DNA of 64,000 nucleotides from Pseudomonadota bacterium (GTDB lineage Bacteria > Pseudomonadota > Gammaproteobacteria > Steroidobacterales > Steroidobacteraceae): assembly GCA_023391815.1 (NCBI GenBank), contig JAEWAF010000038.1, positions 57,769-121,768 on the forward strand. The letters are read 5' to 3'. This document shows positions 9,108-17,631 of this stretch, in pieces. The number at the start of each line of letters is the position of its first letter. Position 1 is the first letter of the stretch. Position numbers and translations under genes: made by a program. Below the pieces are notes generated by a model. The model did no database searches, was not told where the DNA came from, and worked only from the letters and a program-made list of their open reading frames with translations.

Positions 9108-10485
9108 TCGGACCATTGCATGGCTGTGGCTGCTGCCCGTCCTGGCGATCGTACTGTTGTGGTGGCCGTCCCTCCCGGCCAGCTTCCAGTTCGACGATTG
9201 GAACGTCATCGTCGATGAGCCCGACGTACACTCGCTCGCCGCGTGGTGGCAGTCGATGCCGGGCATTCGACCGCTGCTGAAGCTCAGCTATGCGTTCAAT
9301 TTCACGATCGATCCGAGTCCCCTAGGTTTTCGGGCCGTGAACATCCTGATTCACGTGCTCAGTGCGACGCTGGTGGGCTCGTTGCTGCGTACCCGCGGCA
9401 TTCGAGCAGGATTGTCCGAGCCGAATGCCTCGCAAGCAGCACTCGTGGCAGCGTTGCTGTTCGCCTTGCATCCGGTGCAGACCGAAGCGGTTACTTATAT
9501 TTCCGGACGTTCCAGCTCGCTTGCCGCCTGCTTTTGTTTGCTGGGCCTGTACTGCTGGGTTCGTAGCGAGCAGAGCGAGCGAGCGGCACGAGTTGCCGCG
9601 TGGCTCGCGGGCTGCTGCGGATCTTTCGCATTGGCCGTCGCCACCAAGGAGACGGCGCTCGTACTACCGCTCGCGTTGCTGCTCTATTCCGCCGATCGTC
9701 CGTGGTCACACACCCTGAGACGTCTGGCGCCCTTGTTGCTGCTGATGGCGCTGATCTTGTTTGTCGCGCTGAGCCTGCCAATGTATCGCCACTTGCTAGC
9801 CGTGAGCCTCGACACGCGCTCGATGGGCGAGAATTTACTGACCCAGTCGCGCGCGATTCTCTATCTGGCCGCCCAGTTGATCCGGATCACGAACGGCAAT
9901 GCCGATCCGCAGCTCCCCGTCATCAGCTCACTCGATTGGCTGAGCGCTACGCTCTGCATCGCGTGGGCCGGCATCGTTCTCTGGGCTCTGCTGAACATCC
10001 GGCGCCGGCCGGTGAGCTCGTTTGCAGTGTTGTGGTTCCTGCTGTGGCTCGCACCGACGAACTCGCTCCTGCCTCGGCTCGACGTCGCCAACGATCGTCA
10101 GCTCTATCTGGCGATGATCGGCCCCGCCTGGTGGTTGGCCGTTCGCCTCGCCTCGTGGCGTCCCGCGCGGGCGGGTCTGCGCCCGGCCACCGCTGTTTTG
10201 ATGCTCGCGGCGCTGAGCTGGGCCACCTATGAGCGCAACCGGATTTACCGGACCGAAGTCGCCTTCTGGGAAGATACGGCCGCCCGCAACCCTGACAACG
10301 CCAGAGCGGCGAACAATCTGGGCATGGCTTACGCGCTCGACTGTCGATTGCAGGAGGCCGAAACCGAATTCGAGCGCGCCATCGCTCTGAGCGCCGACGA
10401 CTATCACTCACGCATCAACCTAGTCCTGTTGCGCAAAGGCGTATTGCCCGGCGCGGATCCGAAGCGCTGCCAGCACGCCACCTGA
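9079..10485 (+). CDS. TMTC-like polytopic membrane protein with C-terminal TPR
   Basis: A 468-residue protein with about nine to ten membrane helices (the first at LLPVLAIVLLWWPSLPA). The N-terminal FQFDDWNVIVDEP and the repeated ALHPVQTEAVTYISGRSS are typical of bacterial relatives of TMTC/DUF1736 proteins, a GT-C-like group related to protein O-mannosyltransferases. One TPR follows near the end (NARAANNLGMAYALDCRLQEAE). It overlaps the previous gene by 29 bases. A membrane glycosyl transfer role is plausible but not shown. The DD pair in FDDW resembles the GT-C catalytic loop. Confidence 0.8.
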   Translation: MRSARSLRISRTIAWLWLLPVLAIVLLWWPSLPASFQFDDWNVIVDEPDVHSLAAWWQSMPGIRPLLKLSYAFNFTIDPSPLGFRAVNILIHVLSATLVGSLLRTRGIRAGLSEPNASQAALVAALLFALHPVQTEAVTYISGRSSSLAACFCLLGLYCWVRSEQSERAARVAAWLAGCCGSFALAVATKETALVLPLALLLYSADRPWSHTLRRLAPLLLLMALILFVALSLPMYRHLLAVSLDTRSMGENLLTQSRAILYLAAQLIRITNGNADPQLPVISSLDWLSATLCIAWAGIVLWALLNIRRRPVSSFAVLWFLLWLAPTNSLLPRLDVANDRQLYLAMIGPAWWLAVRLASWRPARAGLRPATAVLMLAALSWATYERNRIYRTEVAFWEDTAARNPDNARAANNLGMAYALDCRLQEAETEFERAIALSADDYHSRINLVLLRKGVLPGADPKRCQHAT

Positions 10486-10563
10486 GCCTGACGTCCTCGG
10501 GAACATCCCGCCGTGTGCTGCGTCATTGCACTGTCCACGAGCGTGTCGAAGCCAGGTGTGGGA

Positions 10564-11574
10564 ATGCCTCCGTCCGTCGACCCCAACGAGATCGCAAGCA
10601 CCGAGGCGAATCGGGGACGGCTCGCACGGCGACCCGCTGAAATCGCGTGGCGCGGCTGGTGGGATGTGATCTGGCGAGTTCAAGCTCAGCTCGACGCCGA
10701 CAATGTGTCCATCGTTGCCGGCGGACTTGCGTTGTTTGCACTGCTTGCCGTGTTCCCAAGCCTCGCCGCCGCGGTAGCCATCTATGGCCTGGTGGCCTCG
10801 CCCGAACAGATCGCGGCTCAGATGCAGTCGTTCAGCAACATGCTGCCGCCCGCCACCCTGGAAATCCTGCAGAACCAACTGCAGAACTTGATCGCTCAGC
10901 GCAGCCAGACGCTCAGCATGGGGGTCATCATCGGCATCCTGGTCGCCATGTGGAGCGCGCGCAAAGGCATGGTTGCGCTGATCACCGCCGTGAACGTGGC
11001 GTACAACGAGCACGACCGCCGCTCGTTCCTGCAACGACTCGTGCTGTCATTCACATTCACCGTCTGTGGCGTGCTCGGCTTCGTCGTGATGGTGCTCGTC
11101 GGCGTGGCCGTGCCGCTCGTGCTTGCATTCATTCCTCTGGGCACCGCGACGCAATGGGTCCTGCTCGGCGTGCGCTGGCTCCTGCTGTGGATCATCGCGG
11201 TGTTCGCACTCTCGGCGTTGTATCGCTTCGCTCCGCATCGGACGCGTCCGCGTTGGGAATGGGTCAACGCCGGCTCGGTCATCGCGGCGACGCTATGGTT
11301 GTTGGGCGGCATTGCCTTCGCCATTTACGTCCGCAACTTCGATTCGTTCGGCCAGGCATATGGCGCGATCGGCGGCGTGGTCGTGATGTTGATGTGGTTT
11401 TACGTCTCGGCCTACGTCGTGATCCTGGGCGCGGAGATCAACTCCGAGCTCGAGCGGCAGACGGTGCATGACACGACCGTCGGTCCGATCAAACCCATCG
11501 GGAAGCGCGGCGCATTTTCGGCGGACACGGTCGGCCCGCGTGGCTGGCATTGGAAGCGCGCCACCAAACATTGA
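10564..11574 (+). CDS. YihY/BrkB family membrane protein
   Basis: A 336-residue protein with six membrane helices and the YihY signature DNVSIVAGGLALFALLAVFP near residue 50, then AYGAIGGVVVMLMWFYVSAYVVILGAEIN at the end of the core. Family members were once called RNase BN by mistake; their present role is unknown (possible transporter or flippase). The ATG at 10564 follows an AGGTG site. A GTG at 10513 would add 17 residues without a better site. Confidence 0.88.
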   Translation: MPPSVDPNEIASTEANRGRLARRPAEIAWRGWWDVIWRVQAQLDADNVSIVAGGLALFALLAVFPSLAAAVAIYGLVASPEQIAAQMQSFSNMLPPATLEILQNQLQNLIAQRSQTLSMGVIIGILVAMWSARKGMVALITAVNVAYNEHDRRSFLQRLVLSFTFTVCGVLGFVVMVLVGVAVPLVLAFIPLGTATQWVLLGVRWLLLWIIAVFALSALYRFAPHRTRPRWEWVNAGSVIAATLWLLGGIAFAIYVRNFDSFGQAYGAIGGVVVMLMWFYVSAYVVILGAEINSELERQTVHDTTVGPIKPIGKRGAFSADTVGPRGWHWKRATKH

Positions 11575-11702
11575 GCTGGTGCCCGCCGTACTCGATGAGA
11601 TTACAACTGCGTAACCCGCGGAGCGGTCATATGTAATATTGACCCCCGCCGGCCCGAGAGGCGGCCAACCTGTTATGCTCCCGCCCGCCTCGAATAACGA
11701 CG

Positions 11703-14552
11703 ATGAAGGGAAAGCGGGTGAGTTCCGATTCGCGACTGAGCCGGGCGCTGTTGTGCGCCTCGCTCGCCATGCTGGCCAATAGCAGCCAGGCCGGCGTCAA
11801 CGCCTGGACGACCCAAGGTCCGCCCGGCGGCATTTTTCACGACGTCCGAGCGAGCTCGACCGACTCCAACGTCTTCTACGCCACCTACGGCAGCAGCGTG
11901 CATCGTTCGACGGACGGCGGTGTCACCTGGACCACGCTTCGGGATTTCGCGAGCCAGGCCAACGCCATCGCGGTCGATCCCACCGACGGCAATCGCCTGT
12001 ACGTCGCGGCGATCGACGACGGGCTGTTTCGCTCCGACGATCGCGGCCAGAGTTTCGTGCAAGTGGCGCCGCCGGGATCCGGCCTGTGGGGCGTCGGCAC
12101 CAATGGCTCCACGACCTACTACGCCATGCAGAATCGGGTCTATCGCAGCGTCGATCGCGGCCAGTCCTGGTCGGCGATGACACCGGCCGCGGAGCCTCTG
12201 CTGTACACGCCGAGCAGGATCATCGTCGATCCGCAGAACGGAGATGTGGCTTACACCTTCAGCGACACGAAGGCCGCCCGCACCACCGATGGCGGCATCA
12301 CATGGTCGGAAGCCAAAGTGAATCCGGACCCGGCCGCCAGCACCCGGATTTATGACATCGCGCAGTTGTCCGCGACTCAGCTCATGGTCGCAGCCAACGA
12401 CGGTTTGTATGTTTCCAACGATCGCGGCGACAGCTGGACCCGCACCAGCGGCGGCGCGTTCGTCTCCATTGCGATCGATCCGTCGACGCCGGGGCGAGCC
12501 GTTGCCACCAGCCGCGGCACCGCGCCCCTTCAACTCACGACCGACTACGGCGCCAGCTGGACCACCTTCGGCAATCTTCCGTTGCTCAGATCGGAAGGCG
12601 CGAGTTTCGCCGCCGGTATGCCAACGCGCGTCGTGATTGTCGGTCAGCAAGGCGCGTTATATACAAACGACAACGCCATGAACTGGACCGAAGCAGCGCT
12701 CTCGCCGGCCGCTTCTCATCCGACCCAATTCGTCGCGACGCTCGCACCGGGCTCCAAGGTCTACACCTACACCGCGAACACCGGCGGCGGATTGTTTGCA
12801 ACCAGCGGCGACGCCGGTTGGCGGCGACTGAATCTGGCGGCGGCGCAAGCGTTGAATCCCGGCGCTGAGTTCGGCCAGGCCAGCCTCGCGGTGAAGCCTG
12901 GCGCACCGGATTCGATCTTCTTCGGTGCATTCAATCGCGGCGTGTTCCGATCGGTGGACGGCGGTCAATCCTGGACCGCGCCGAACACCGACCTCGCCGG
13001 CTTTGCATCCACGGTGTTCGCCTTCGATCCGCAGGATGCGAATACGATGTTCGTCAACGTCTATCGCGCGTCATCGACGCCGGCCGCGGGCCTGTATCGC
13101 AGCATCGACGGCGGTATCACCTGGACGCCTCACAGCACCAATTTGCCATCGGATCTGGTGGGCACGGATCTGCGAGTGGATCCCGCCAATCCGGCGCGGA
13201 TGTTTCTTGGGGTTTTGCAAGGCAACTCCTCGGGCAGCCCGGGCGGCCTGTATCGCTCGACCGATCGCGGCCTGACTTGGGACCAGTTCTTCACGGGTCG
13301 GGACGTCAACAGCATCGCCATCGATCCATCCAATCCGACGCGCATGTATGTTGCGACGGAGAATGGCCTGCGGGTCAGCGACGATCGCGGCGACTCTTTC
13401 ACTGCGAACCTCGCGTTCAGCGGCTTCACGAACAAATCGGCAAGTGCCGTCGTCATCGATCCCGTCGTGCCAACGACGATCTACGCGGCCAGCATCGATC
13501 CGTATTCACCCGGCGTGAAGGAGTCCTCGTGGATTCTCCGCTCGGTGGACGCGGGCGATACGTGGGAAGTGCTGCGGGCTGCCTCCGATGCTGGCGGGCC
13601 TTGGCACGTCGAACAACTCATGCTCGACCCCAGCCAGCCGACGCTGCTCTATGCGGGCACCAGCTTGCGTGGCGCGGCGACCTTTGAAGTCGCTCCCGAC
13701 TTGCATGTCGAAATCAGCAATCACAGCGGCACTCGCCCCCGAGGCGAAGAATCCACCTTCAACTTGCGAGCAGTGAACAACGGTCCCTACAGCGCAACGG
13801 CGGTGAAACTCTCGGCGACGTTGCCGGCCGGCTTGACGAACGTGAGCATCAGCGCGGATCGCGGCGCGTGCTCAACGACGACGTGCACCGTGCCCGTACT
13901 GCGAGTCGGCGAAGCGGTGAATGCCGTTGTGAGATACACGACGCCCACGACCGCGATTTATGTTCCTGTCACGGCGACCGTAGCGGCGCATGAGAATGAC
14001 CACCTGACAACTGACAACACCGCTCAGGCGTCCGCGGCGACTGGCGAGCTTGGCGATCTCGGGATTGCCATTGTCTCGTCGACGAACAGTGTCACGCAGG
14101 GAAGCAACGTCACGTACACCGTGACAGTCACGAATCGTGGCACGGCCGCCTCGAATGAAGGCACGATCGATTTCCGTCTGGGCGCGGGATTCACGTTGAG
14201 CGCGCTGCCGAGCGGATGTAGCGCAGTGACGGGCGGCGCGACTTGCACTCTCGGCGCGCTTGCGCCGGGCGCTTCTCAAGCATTCACATTCACCGCGGTT
14301 GCGACCAGCACCGGGTTGGTTGAAGCGACCGCGAATGTGACATTCGGCCCGACCATGGCGGACACCAACCTCGCGAACAATGTCGCGACCAGTTCGGTGA
14401 CCGCCACGAGTGCCCCTTCAGGCGGCAGCACGAGCGGCGCTAGCGGCCGAAGCGGTGGTGGCGGTGGTGGCGCGATGAACTTCGCGACGCTGCTTTGCGG
14501 ACTGCTGCTGGTCTTGTTCCGTCGGCGGCCGCTGCGCGCGTTGTCCCGATAA
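11703..14552 (+). CDS. Large secreted BNR/sialidase-like propeller protein with DUF11 repeats and Gly-rich C-terminal anchor
   Basis: A 949-residue protein with a signal peptide ending near SSQAG. Residues about 30-660 contain at least eight BNR/Asp-box-like blades (repeats such as STDGGVTWTT, SVDRGQSWSA, SIDGGITWTP, STDRGLTWDQ), as in VPS10/sialidase-type propellers. Residues about 690-910 hold two DUF11/CARDB-type Ig-like repeats. The end is a Ser/Gly linker with a run of Gly, one hydrophobic helix (FATLLCGLLLVLF) and RRR. That tail fits GlyGly-CTERM-type sorting by a rhombosortase, giving a cell-surface or released protein. Substrate is unknown. Confidence 0.85.
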   Translation: MKGKRVSSDSRLSRALLCASLAMLANSSQAGVNAWTTQGPPGGIFHDVRASSTDSNVFYATYGSSVHRSTDGGVTWTTLRDFASQANAIAVDPTDGNRLYVAAIDDGLFRSDDRGQSFVQVAPPGSGLWGVGTNGSTTYYAMQNRVYRSVDRGQSWSAMTPAAEPLLYTPSRIIVDPQNGDVAYTFSDTKAARTTDGGITWSEAKVNPDPAASTRIYDIAQLSATQLMVAANDGLYVSNDRGDSWTRTSGGAFVSIAIDPSTPGRAVATSRGTAPLQLTTDYGASWTTFGNLPLLRSEGASFAAGMPTRVVIVGQQGALYTNDNAMNWTEAALSPAASHPTQFVATLAPGSKVYTYTANTGGGLFATSGDAGWRRLNLAAAQALNPGAEFGQASLAVKPGAPDSIFFGAFNRGVFRSVDGGQSWTAPNTDLAGFASTVFAFDPQDANTMFVNVYRASSTPAAGLYRSIDGGITWTPHSTNLPSDLVGTDLRVDPANPARMFLGVLQGNSSGSPGGLYRSTDRGLTWDQFFTGRDVNSIAIDPSNPTRMYVATENGLRVSDDRGDSFTANLAFSGFTNKSASAVVIDPVVPTTIYAASIDPYSPGVKESSWILRSVDAGDTWEVLRAASDAGGPWHVEQLMLDPSQPTLLYAGTSLRGAATFEVAPDLHVEISNHSGTRPRGEESTFNLRAVNNGPYSATAVKLSATLPAGLTNVSISADRGACSTTTCTVPVLRVGEAVNAVVRYTTPTTAIYVPVTATVAAHENDHLTTDNTAQASAATGELGDLGIAIVSSTNSVTQGSNVTYTVTVTNRGTAASNEGTIDFRLGAGFTLSALPSGCSAVTGGATCTLGALAPGASQAFTFTAVATSTGLVEATANVTFGPTMADTNLANNVATSSVTATSAPSGGSTSGASGRSGGGGGGAMNFATLLCGLLLVLFRRRPLRALSR

Positions 14553-14564
14553 TCGGACGCAAAC

Positions 14565-14589
14565 GCTCCGCTCGACTCACGAGCGGAGC
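14565..14589. terminator. Terminator-like hairpin between convergent genes
   Basis: GCTCCGCTCG (14565-14574) pairs perfectly with CGAGCGGAGC (14580-14589) around a five-base loop, between the convergent BNR protein and gfa. No clear T-run follows, so termination efficiency is uncertain. Confidence 0.65.
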
Positions 14590-14619
14590 ATCGCCCCGGG
14601 TTCGCCCTTGCTGGTGACG

Positions 14620-15195
14620 TTACGCCGCCAGTACGCCTTTGGCTTTCGCGGTGTGAGTCGCGATCAGATCCATCAACGCCGGCGACAGGCAGTCGTACGG
14701 CGTCAGGCCCAGCTCCGTCAGCCGCGACCGGACCTCTCCCATCCTCGCCGGATCCGCGCCAGACTCGATGATGGACGAAACGAACGCCGCGAACTCCGGC
14801 GCCGCCCAGCCCTGATCGCTGGACAACTCGACGTGCACGAAGTCGAAGCCATAGAACGGATGATTCTTGTTTTCGATGCGCCCGTACATGTGCACGCCGC
14901 AGCCCGTGCACGCATACCGTTGAATCGCCGCCGACTCATCGACGATCTTCAGCTTCTGCGCGTTAGCCGTGACTTTGAGCTTGTCGCGAGGAATGACCGC
15001 GACCATCGAGAACAGCGAGCCTTCGGGCTTCCAGCACTTGGTGCAGCCGCAGACGTGATTGAAGGCGACGTCGCTCGCCAGCTCGACCTTCACCTGGTTC
15101 TCTTTGCAATGGCAGGTCAACGTGCCGCCGGAGAAACCCGGTTTGCCGGTTTTCACGCCGCCATCCACCGACGGATGAATTTTCAAAGCGCTCAT
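14620..15195 (-). CDS. gfa: S-(hydroxymethyl)glutathione synthase (glutathione-dependent formaldehyde-activating enzyme)
   Basis: A 191-residue protein with the GFA zinc-binding Cys sets: CHC, CGCTKC and CTGC, the last in CTGCGVHMYG. It speeds the condensation of formaldehyde with glutathione. It is the last gene of the leftward xoxF-xoxG-xoxJ-frmA-gfa run, 31 bases after frmA, and so sits directly behind the formaldehyde-producing dehydrogenase. Two nearby ATGs exist. The inner one (15195) has GGGGG seven bases ahead and was preferred over 15201. Confidence 0.93.
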   Translation of the reverse strand: MSALKIHPSVDGGVKTGKPGFSGGTLTCHCKENQVKVELASDVAFNHVCGCTKCWKPEGSLFSMVAVIPRDKLKVTANAQKLKIVDESAAIQRYACTGCGVHMYGRIENKNHPFYGFDFVHVELSSDQGWAAPEFAAFVSSIIESGADPARMGEVRSRLTELGLTPYDCLSPALMDLIATHTAKAKGVLAA

Positions 15196-15226
15196 GGTCA
15201 TACCCCCAGTCGTTGTTGATCGGTCC

Positions 15227-16336
15227 TCAGAAGATCGCGACGCTGCGAATCGACTCGCCCCGGTGCATCAGATCGAACGCATCGTTGATGCGGTCGATGG
15301 GCATCTGGTGCGTGATCAGCTCGTCGATCTTGATCTTGCCGTCCATGTACCAATCGACGATCTTCGGCACGTCGGTACGCCCGCGCGCACCGCCGAATGC
15401 CGAGCCCTTCCATACGCGGCCGGTCACGAGCTGGAACGGACGGGTACGGATCTCCTGGCCGGCTCCCGCCACGCCGATGATCACCGACACGCCCCAGCCG
15501 CGATGGCAGCATTCCAACGCCTGCCGCATCAGATCGACGTTGCCGACGCACTCGAAACTGTAGTCGGCGCCGCCATCGGTGACCTCCACCAGATGTGCCA
15601 CCAGGTCGCCGCCCACTTCTTTGGGATTGACGAAATGAGTCATGCCGAACGCTTCGGCCATCTTGACGCGGCCGGGATTGATATCGACCCCGACGATCTT
15701 GTTCGCGCCCACCATGCGTGCGCCCTGAATCACATTCAGGCCGATGCCGCCCAACCCGAACACGACCACGTTCGACCCCGGCTCGACCTTCGCCGTGTTG
15801 ATGACTGCGCCGACGCCCGTGGTGACACCGCAACCGATGTAACAAACCTTGTCGAACGGCGCGTCTTCGCGAATCTTCGCGACGGCGATTTCCGGCAGCA
15901 CCGTGAAGTTCGCGAAGGTGGAGCAGCCCATATAGTGATGCAGCATTTCTTTGCCGATCGAGAACCGGCTGGTGCCGTCGGGCATCACGCCCTTGCCCTG
16001 CGTGGCGCGGATCTGCGTGCACAGATTGGTCTTGCGCGACAGGCACGATTTGCACTGACGACACTCGGGCGTGTACAGCGGAATCACATGATCGCCCTTC
16101 TTCACCGACTGCACGCCGGGCCCGACGTCGACCACGACCCCTGCGCCCTCGTGACCGAAGATCACAGGAAACAAACCTTCCGGATCGGCGCCCGAGCGCG
16201 TGAACTCGTCGGTGTGACAGATGCCGGTGGCCTTGATCTCCACCAGCACCTCGCCGGCGCGCGGCCCGTCGAGATCGACCGTGGTGACCTCGAGCGGCTT
16301 TCCGGGGGCATACGCAACTGCGGCTTTGACTTTCAT
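15227..16336 (-). CDS. frmA: S-(hydroxymethyl)glutathione dehydrogenase / class III alcohol dehydrogenase
   Basis: A 369-residue zinc alcohol dehydrogenase that oxidises S-hydroxymethylglutathione to S-formylglutathione with NAD+. Visible are the catalytic zinc ligands (ICHTDEF, FGHEGAG), the four-Cys structural zinc site (CRQCKSCLSRKTNLC) and the Rossmann loop GLGGIGLN. Length equals the class III norm. It stands 18 bases after xoxJ and before gfa. S-formylglutathione hydrolase, needed for the next step, is not in the window. Confidence 0.96.
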   Translation of the reverse strand: MKVKAAVAYAPGKPLEVTTVDLDGPRAGEVLVEIKATGICHTDEFTRSGADPEGLFPVIFGHEGAGVVVDVGPGVQSVKKGDHVIPLYTPECRQCKSCLSRKTNLCTQIRATQGKGVMPDGTSRFSIGKEMLHHYMGCSTFANFTVLPEIAVAKIREDAPFDKVCYIGCGVTTGVGAVINTAKVEPGSNVVVFGLGGIGLNVIQGARMVGANKIVGVDINPGRVKMAEAFGMTHFVNPKEVGGDLVAHLVEVTDGGADYSFECVGNVDLMRQALECCHRGWGVSVIIGVAGAGQEIRTRPFQLVTGRVWKGSAFGGARGRTDVPKIVDWYMDGKIKIDELITHQMPIDRINDAFDLMHRGESIRSVAIF

Positions 16337-16354
16337 ACGTTCTCCCGGGCGGGA

Positions 16355-17245
16355 TTATTTGACCTTGCCGCTGGCATCGAGCAGCGGCACCCGATAGCTG
16401 GCCAGGATCTCGTCGATTCGGGCCTGGTGCTCGCCGATCCAGTTATCGAGCACGCCTTGCCATTGTTGCTCGCCAAAGCGCACGCCCATGGCGATCTCAT
16501 AGTCGAAGCGGATCTGCGGATCGGGCAGAAAAGGCACGGCGTCCCAGCGCGGCGACGCCGTGTGTCGCTGAACGAGGTACGCAGCCATCGGGCCCCACAG
16601 GATGGCGGCGTCGATCTTCCCGGCGCTCAGATCTCTTTCGATGATGAACGCGGGATTCTCGTGAACGTCGCCGCTCTGCGGCGGGTACACGATGGCCTGT
16701 TCGATCAATCCATGGCGCAGCAGCCAGTCCGCGCCGGGCGAGCGGCCGAACACGCCGATGCGCAGTGCCGATAATTTCTCAGGCGGCAGTTTGAGCAGGT
16801 CATCCGCGGTGGCCACACCGCCCCGCTTGGCGGGGTCGGCGAACAACACTGCATAGGTCGAACGCATGTAGGGCCGTGTCGTCGCCGTGAGCTCATAGCC
16901 TTTCGGCACGCCGATGATCACATCGCACTTGAATTGCAGAGTGGCCGCGTCGCGCTGACGCAGCGTATTGCGCACGAAGCCCATGCGCTGTGGAAAGAAC
17001 GTGTACTCGACGTGACGCCCCAGATCGCTCGCCAGCGCTTCGGCGATCTTGTTTTCGTACCCTTCGCCTCGTTCGTTGGACAACGGCAGGTTGTCGGGGT
17101 CGGCGCAGACACGGAGCGCGGAGTCGGGCTGGTCTGCCGCCGCTACACTCGTCACGACGAGTGATAGCAGGAGACAGGCCAGCCCGGTCGTGCTCCGCCT
17201 TGATTCATTGCATCGGATAGAGATGACCTGGCTGGATCTTGCCAT
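16355..17245 (-). CDS. xoxJ: XoxJ-type periplasmic substrate-binding-like protein
   Basis: A 296-residue secreted protein of the quinoprotein-dehydrogenase-associated solute-binding group (ALRVCADPDNLPLSNERGEGYENKIAEAL, FPQRMGFVRNTLRQRD). In known xox clusters this partner is thought to help activate or mature XoxF, not to feed a transporter, and no ABC permease is nearby. The signal region is LACLLLSLVVTSVAAA. The chosen ATG overlaps xoxG by 41 bases with an AAAGG site. A shorter N-terminus starting nearer the signal helix is possible. Confidence 0.9.
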   Translation of the reverse strand: MARSSQVISIRCNESRRSTTGLACLLLSLVVTSVAAADQPDSALRVCADPDNLPLSNERGEGYENKIAEALASDLGRHVEYTFFPQRMGFVRNTLRQRDAATLQFKCDVIIGVPKGYELTATTRPYMRSTYAVLFADPAKRGGVATADDLLKLPPEKLSALRIGVFGRSPGADWLLRHGLIEQAIVYPPQSGDVHENPAFIIERDLSAGKIDAAILWGPMAAYLVQRHTASPRWDAVPFLPDPQIRFDYEIAMGVRFGEQQWQGVLDNWIGEHQARIDEILASYRVPLLDASGKVK

Positions 17246-17621
17246 CGGAGCGACCTTTCAAATACGCGTACAGGCCTTCCCAGTTCTGTTTCACCATCGC
17301 GCTGCCGCTGAACGGCGGCATGCCCTTCTCGGGACGGCCGTTCATGACGGTGGTGTGGAAATCCTCTTTGCTCAATGTCTTCAACGACTGCACCAGCGAC
17401 GGCCCGACCAGGCCCTGCGGCTCGGCGCCGTGGCAGCGCTCGCAAGCGAGCGCGCGCCACGTCTTCCAGCCATTCAATGTTTTCTCATCGACCTTGTTGC
17501 CATCCTTCACCTGGTAAGGAGCGGCCGCGGGTGCGTCGTTCGCACTCGTGCACACCGCGGCGATGCTCAAAGCCAGAAACCCAATCGACCACTTTGCCGC
17601 GCTCACCTTCATTGAGCTCAT
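17205..17621 (-). CDS. xoxG: XoxG-type cytochrome c (electron acceptor of XoxF)
   Basis: A 138-residue periplasmic c-type cytochrome with a signal peptide (KWSIGFLALSIAAVCTSA) and one haem site C60-E-R-C63-H64 in LACERCHGAEPQG. A Met-containing loop (RPEKGMPPFSGSAM) supplies the likely axial ligand. It lies ten bases after xoxF and overlaps xoxJ, the standard xoxFGJ order. It should take electrons from PQQH2 in XoxF. Confidence 0.93.
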   Translation of the reverse strand: MSSMKVSAAKWSIGFLALSIAAVCTSANDAPAAAPYQVKDGNKVDEKTLNGWKTWRALACERCHGAEPQGLVGPSLVQSLKTLSKEDFHTTVMNGRPEKGMPPFSGSAMVKQNWEGLYAYLKGRSDGKIQPGHLYPMQ

Positions 17622-17631
17622 TTCGATGAGC

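Noticed and set aside
11639..11679. TTGACC ... TATGCT promoter before the BNR protein
   Set aside because: The spacing between the two elements is well beyond 16-18 bases, so it is not a credible sigma-70 promoter.
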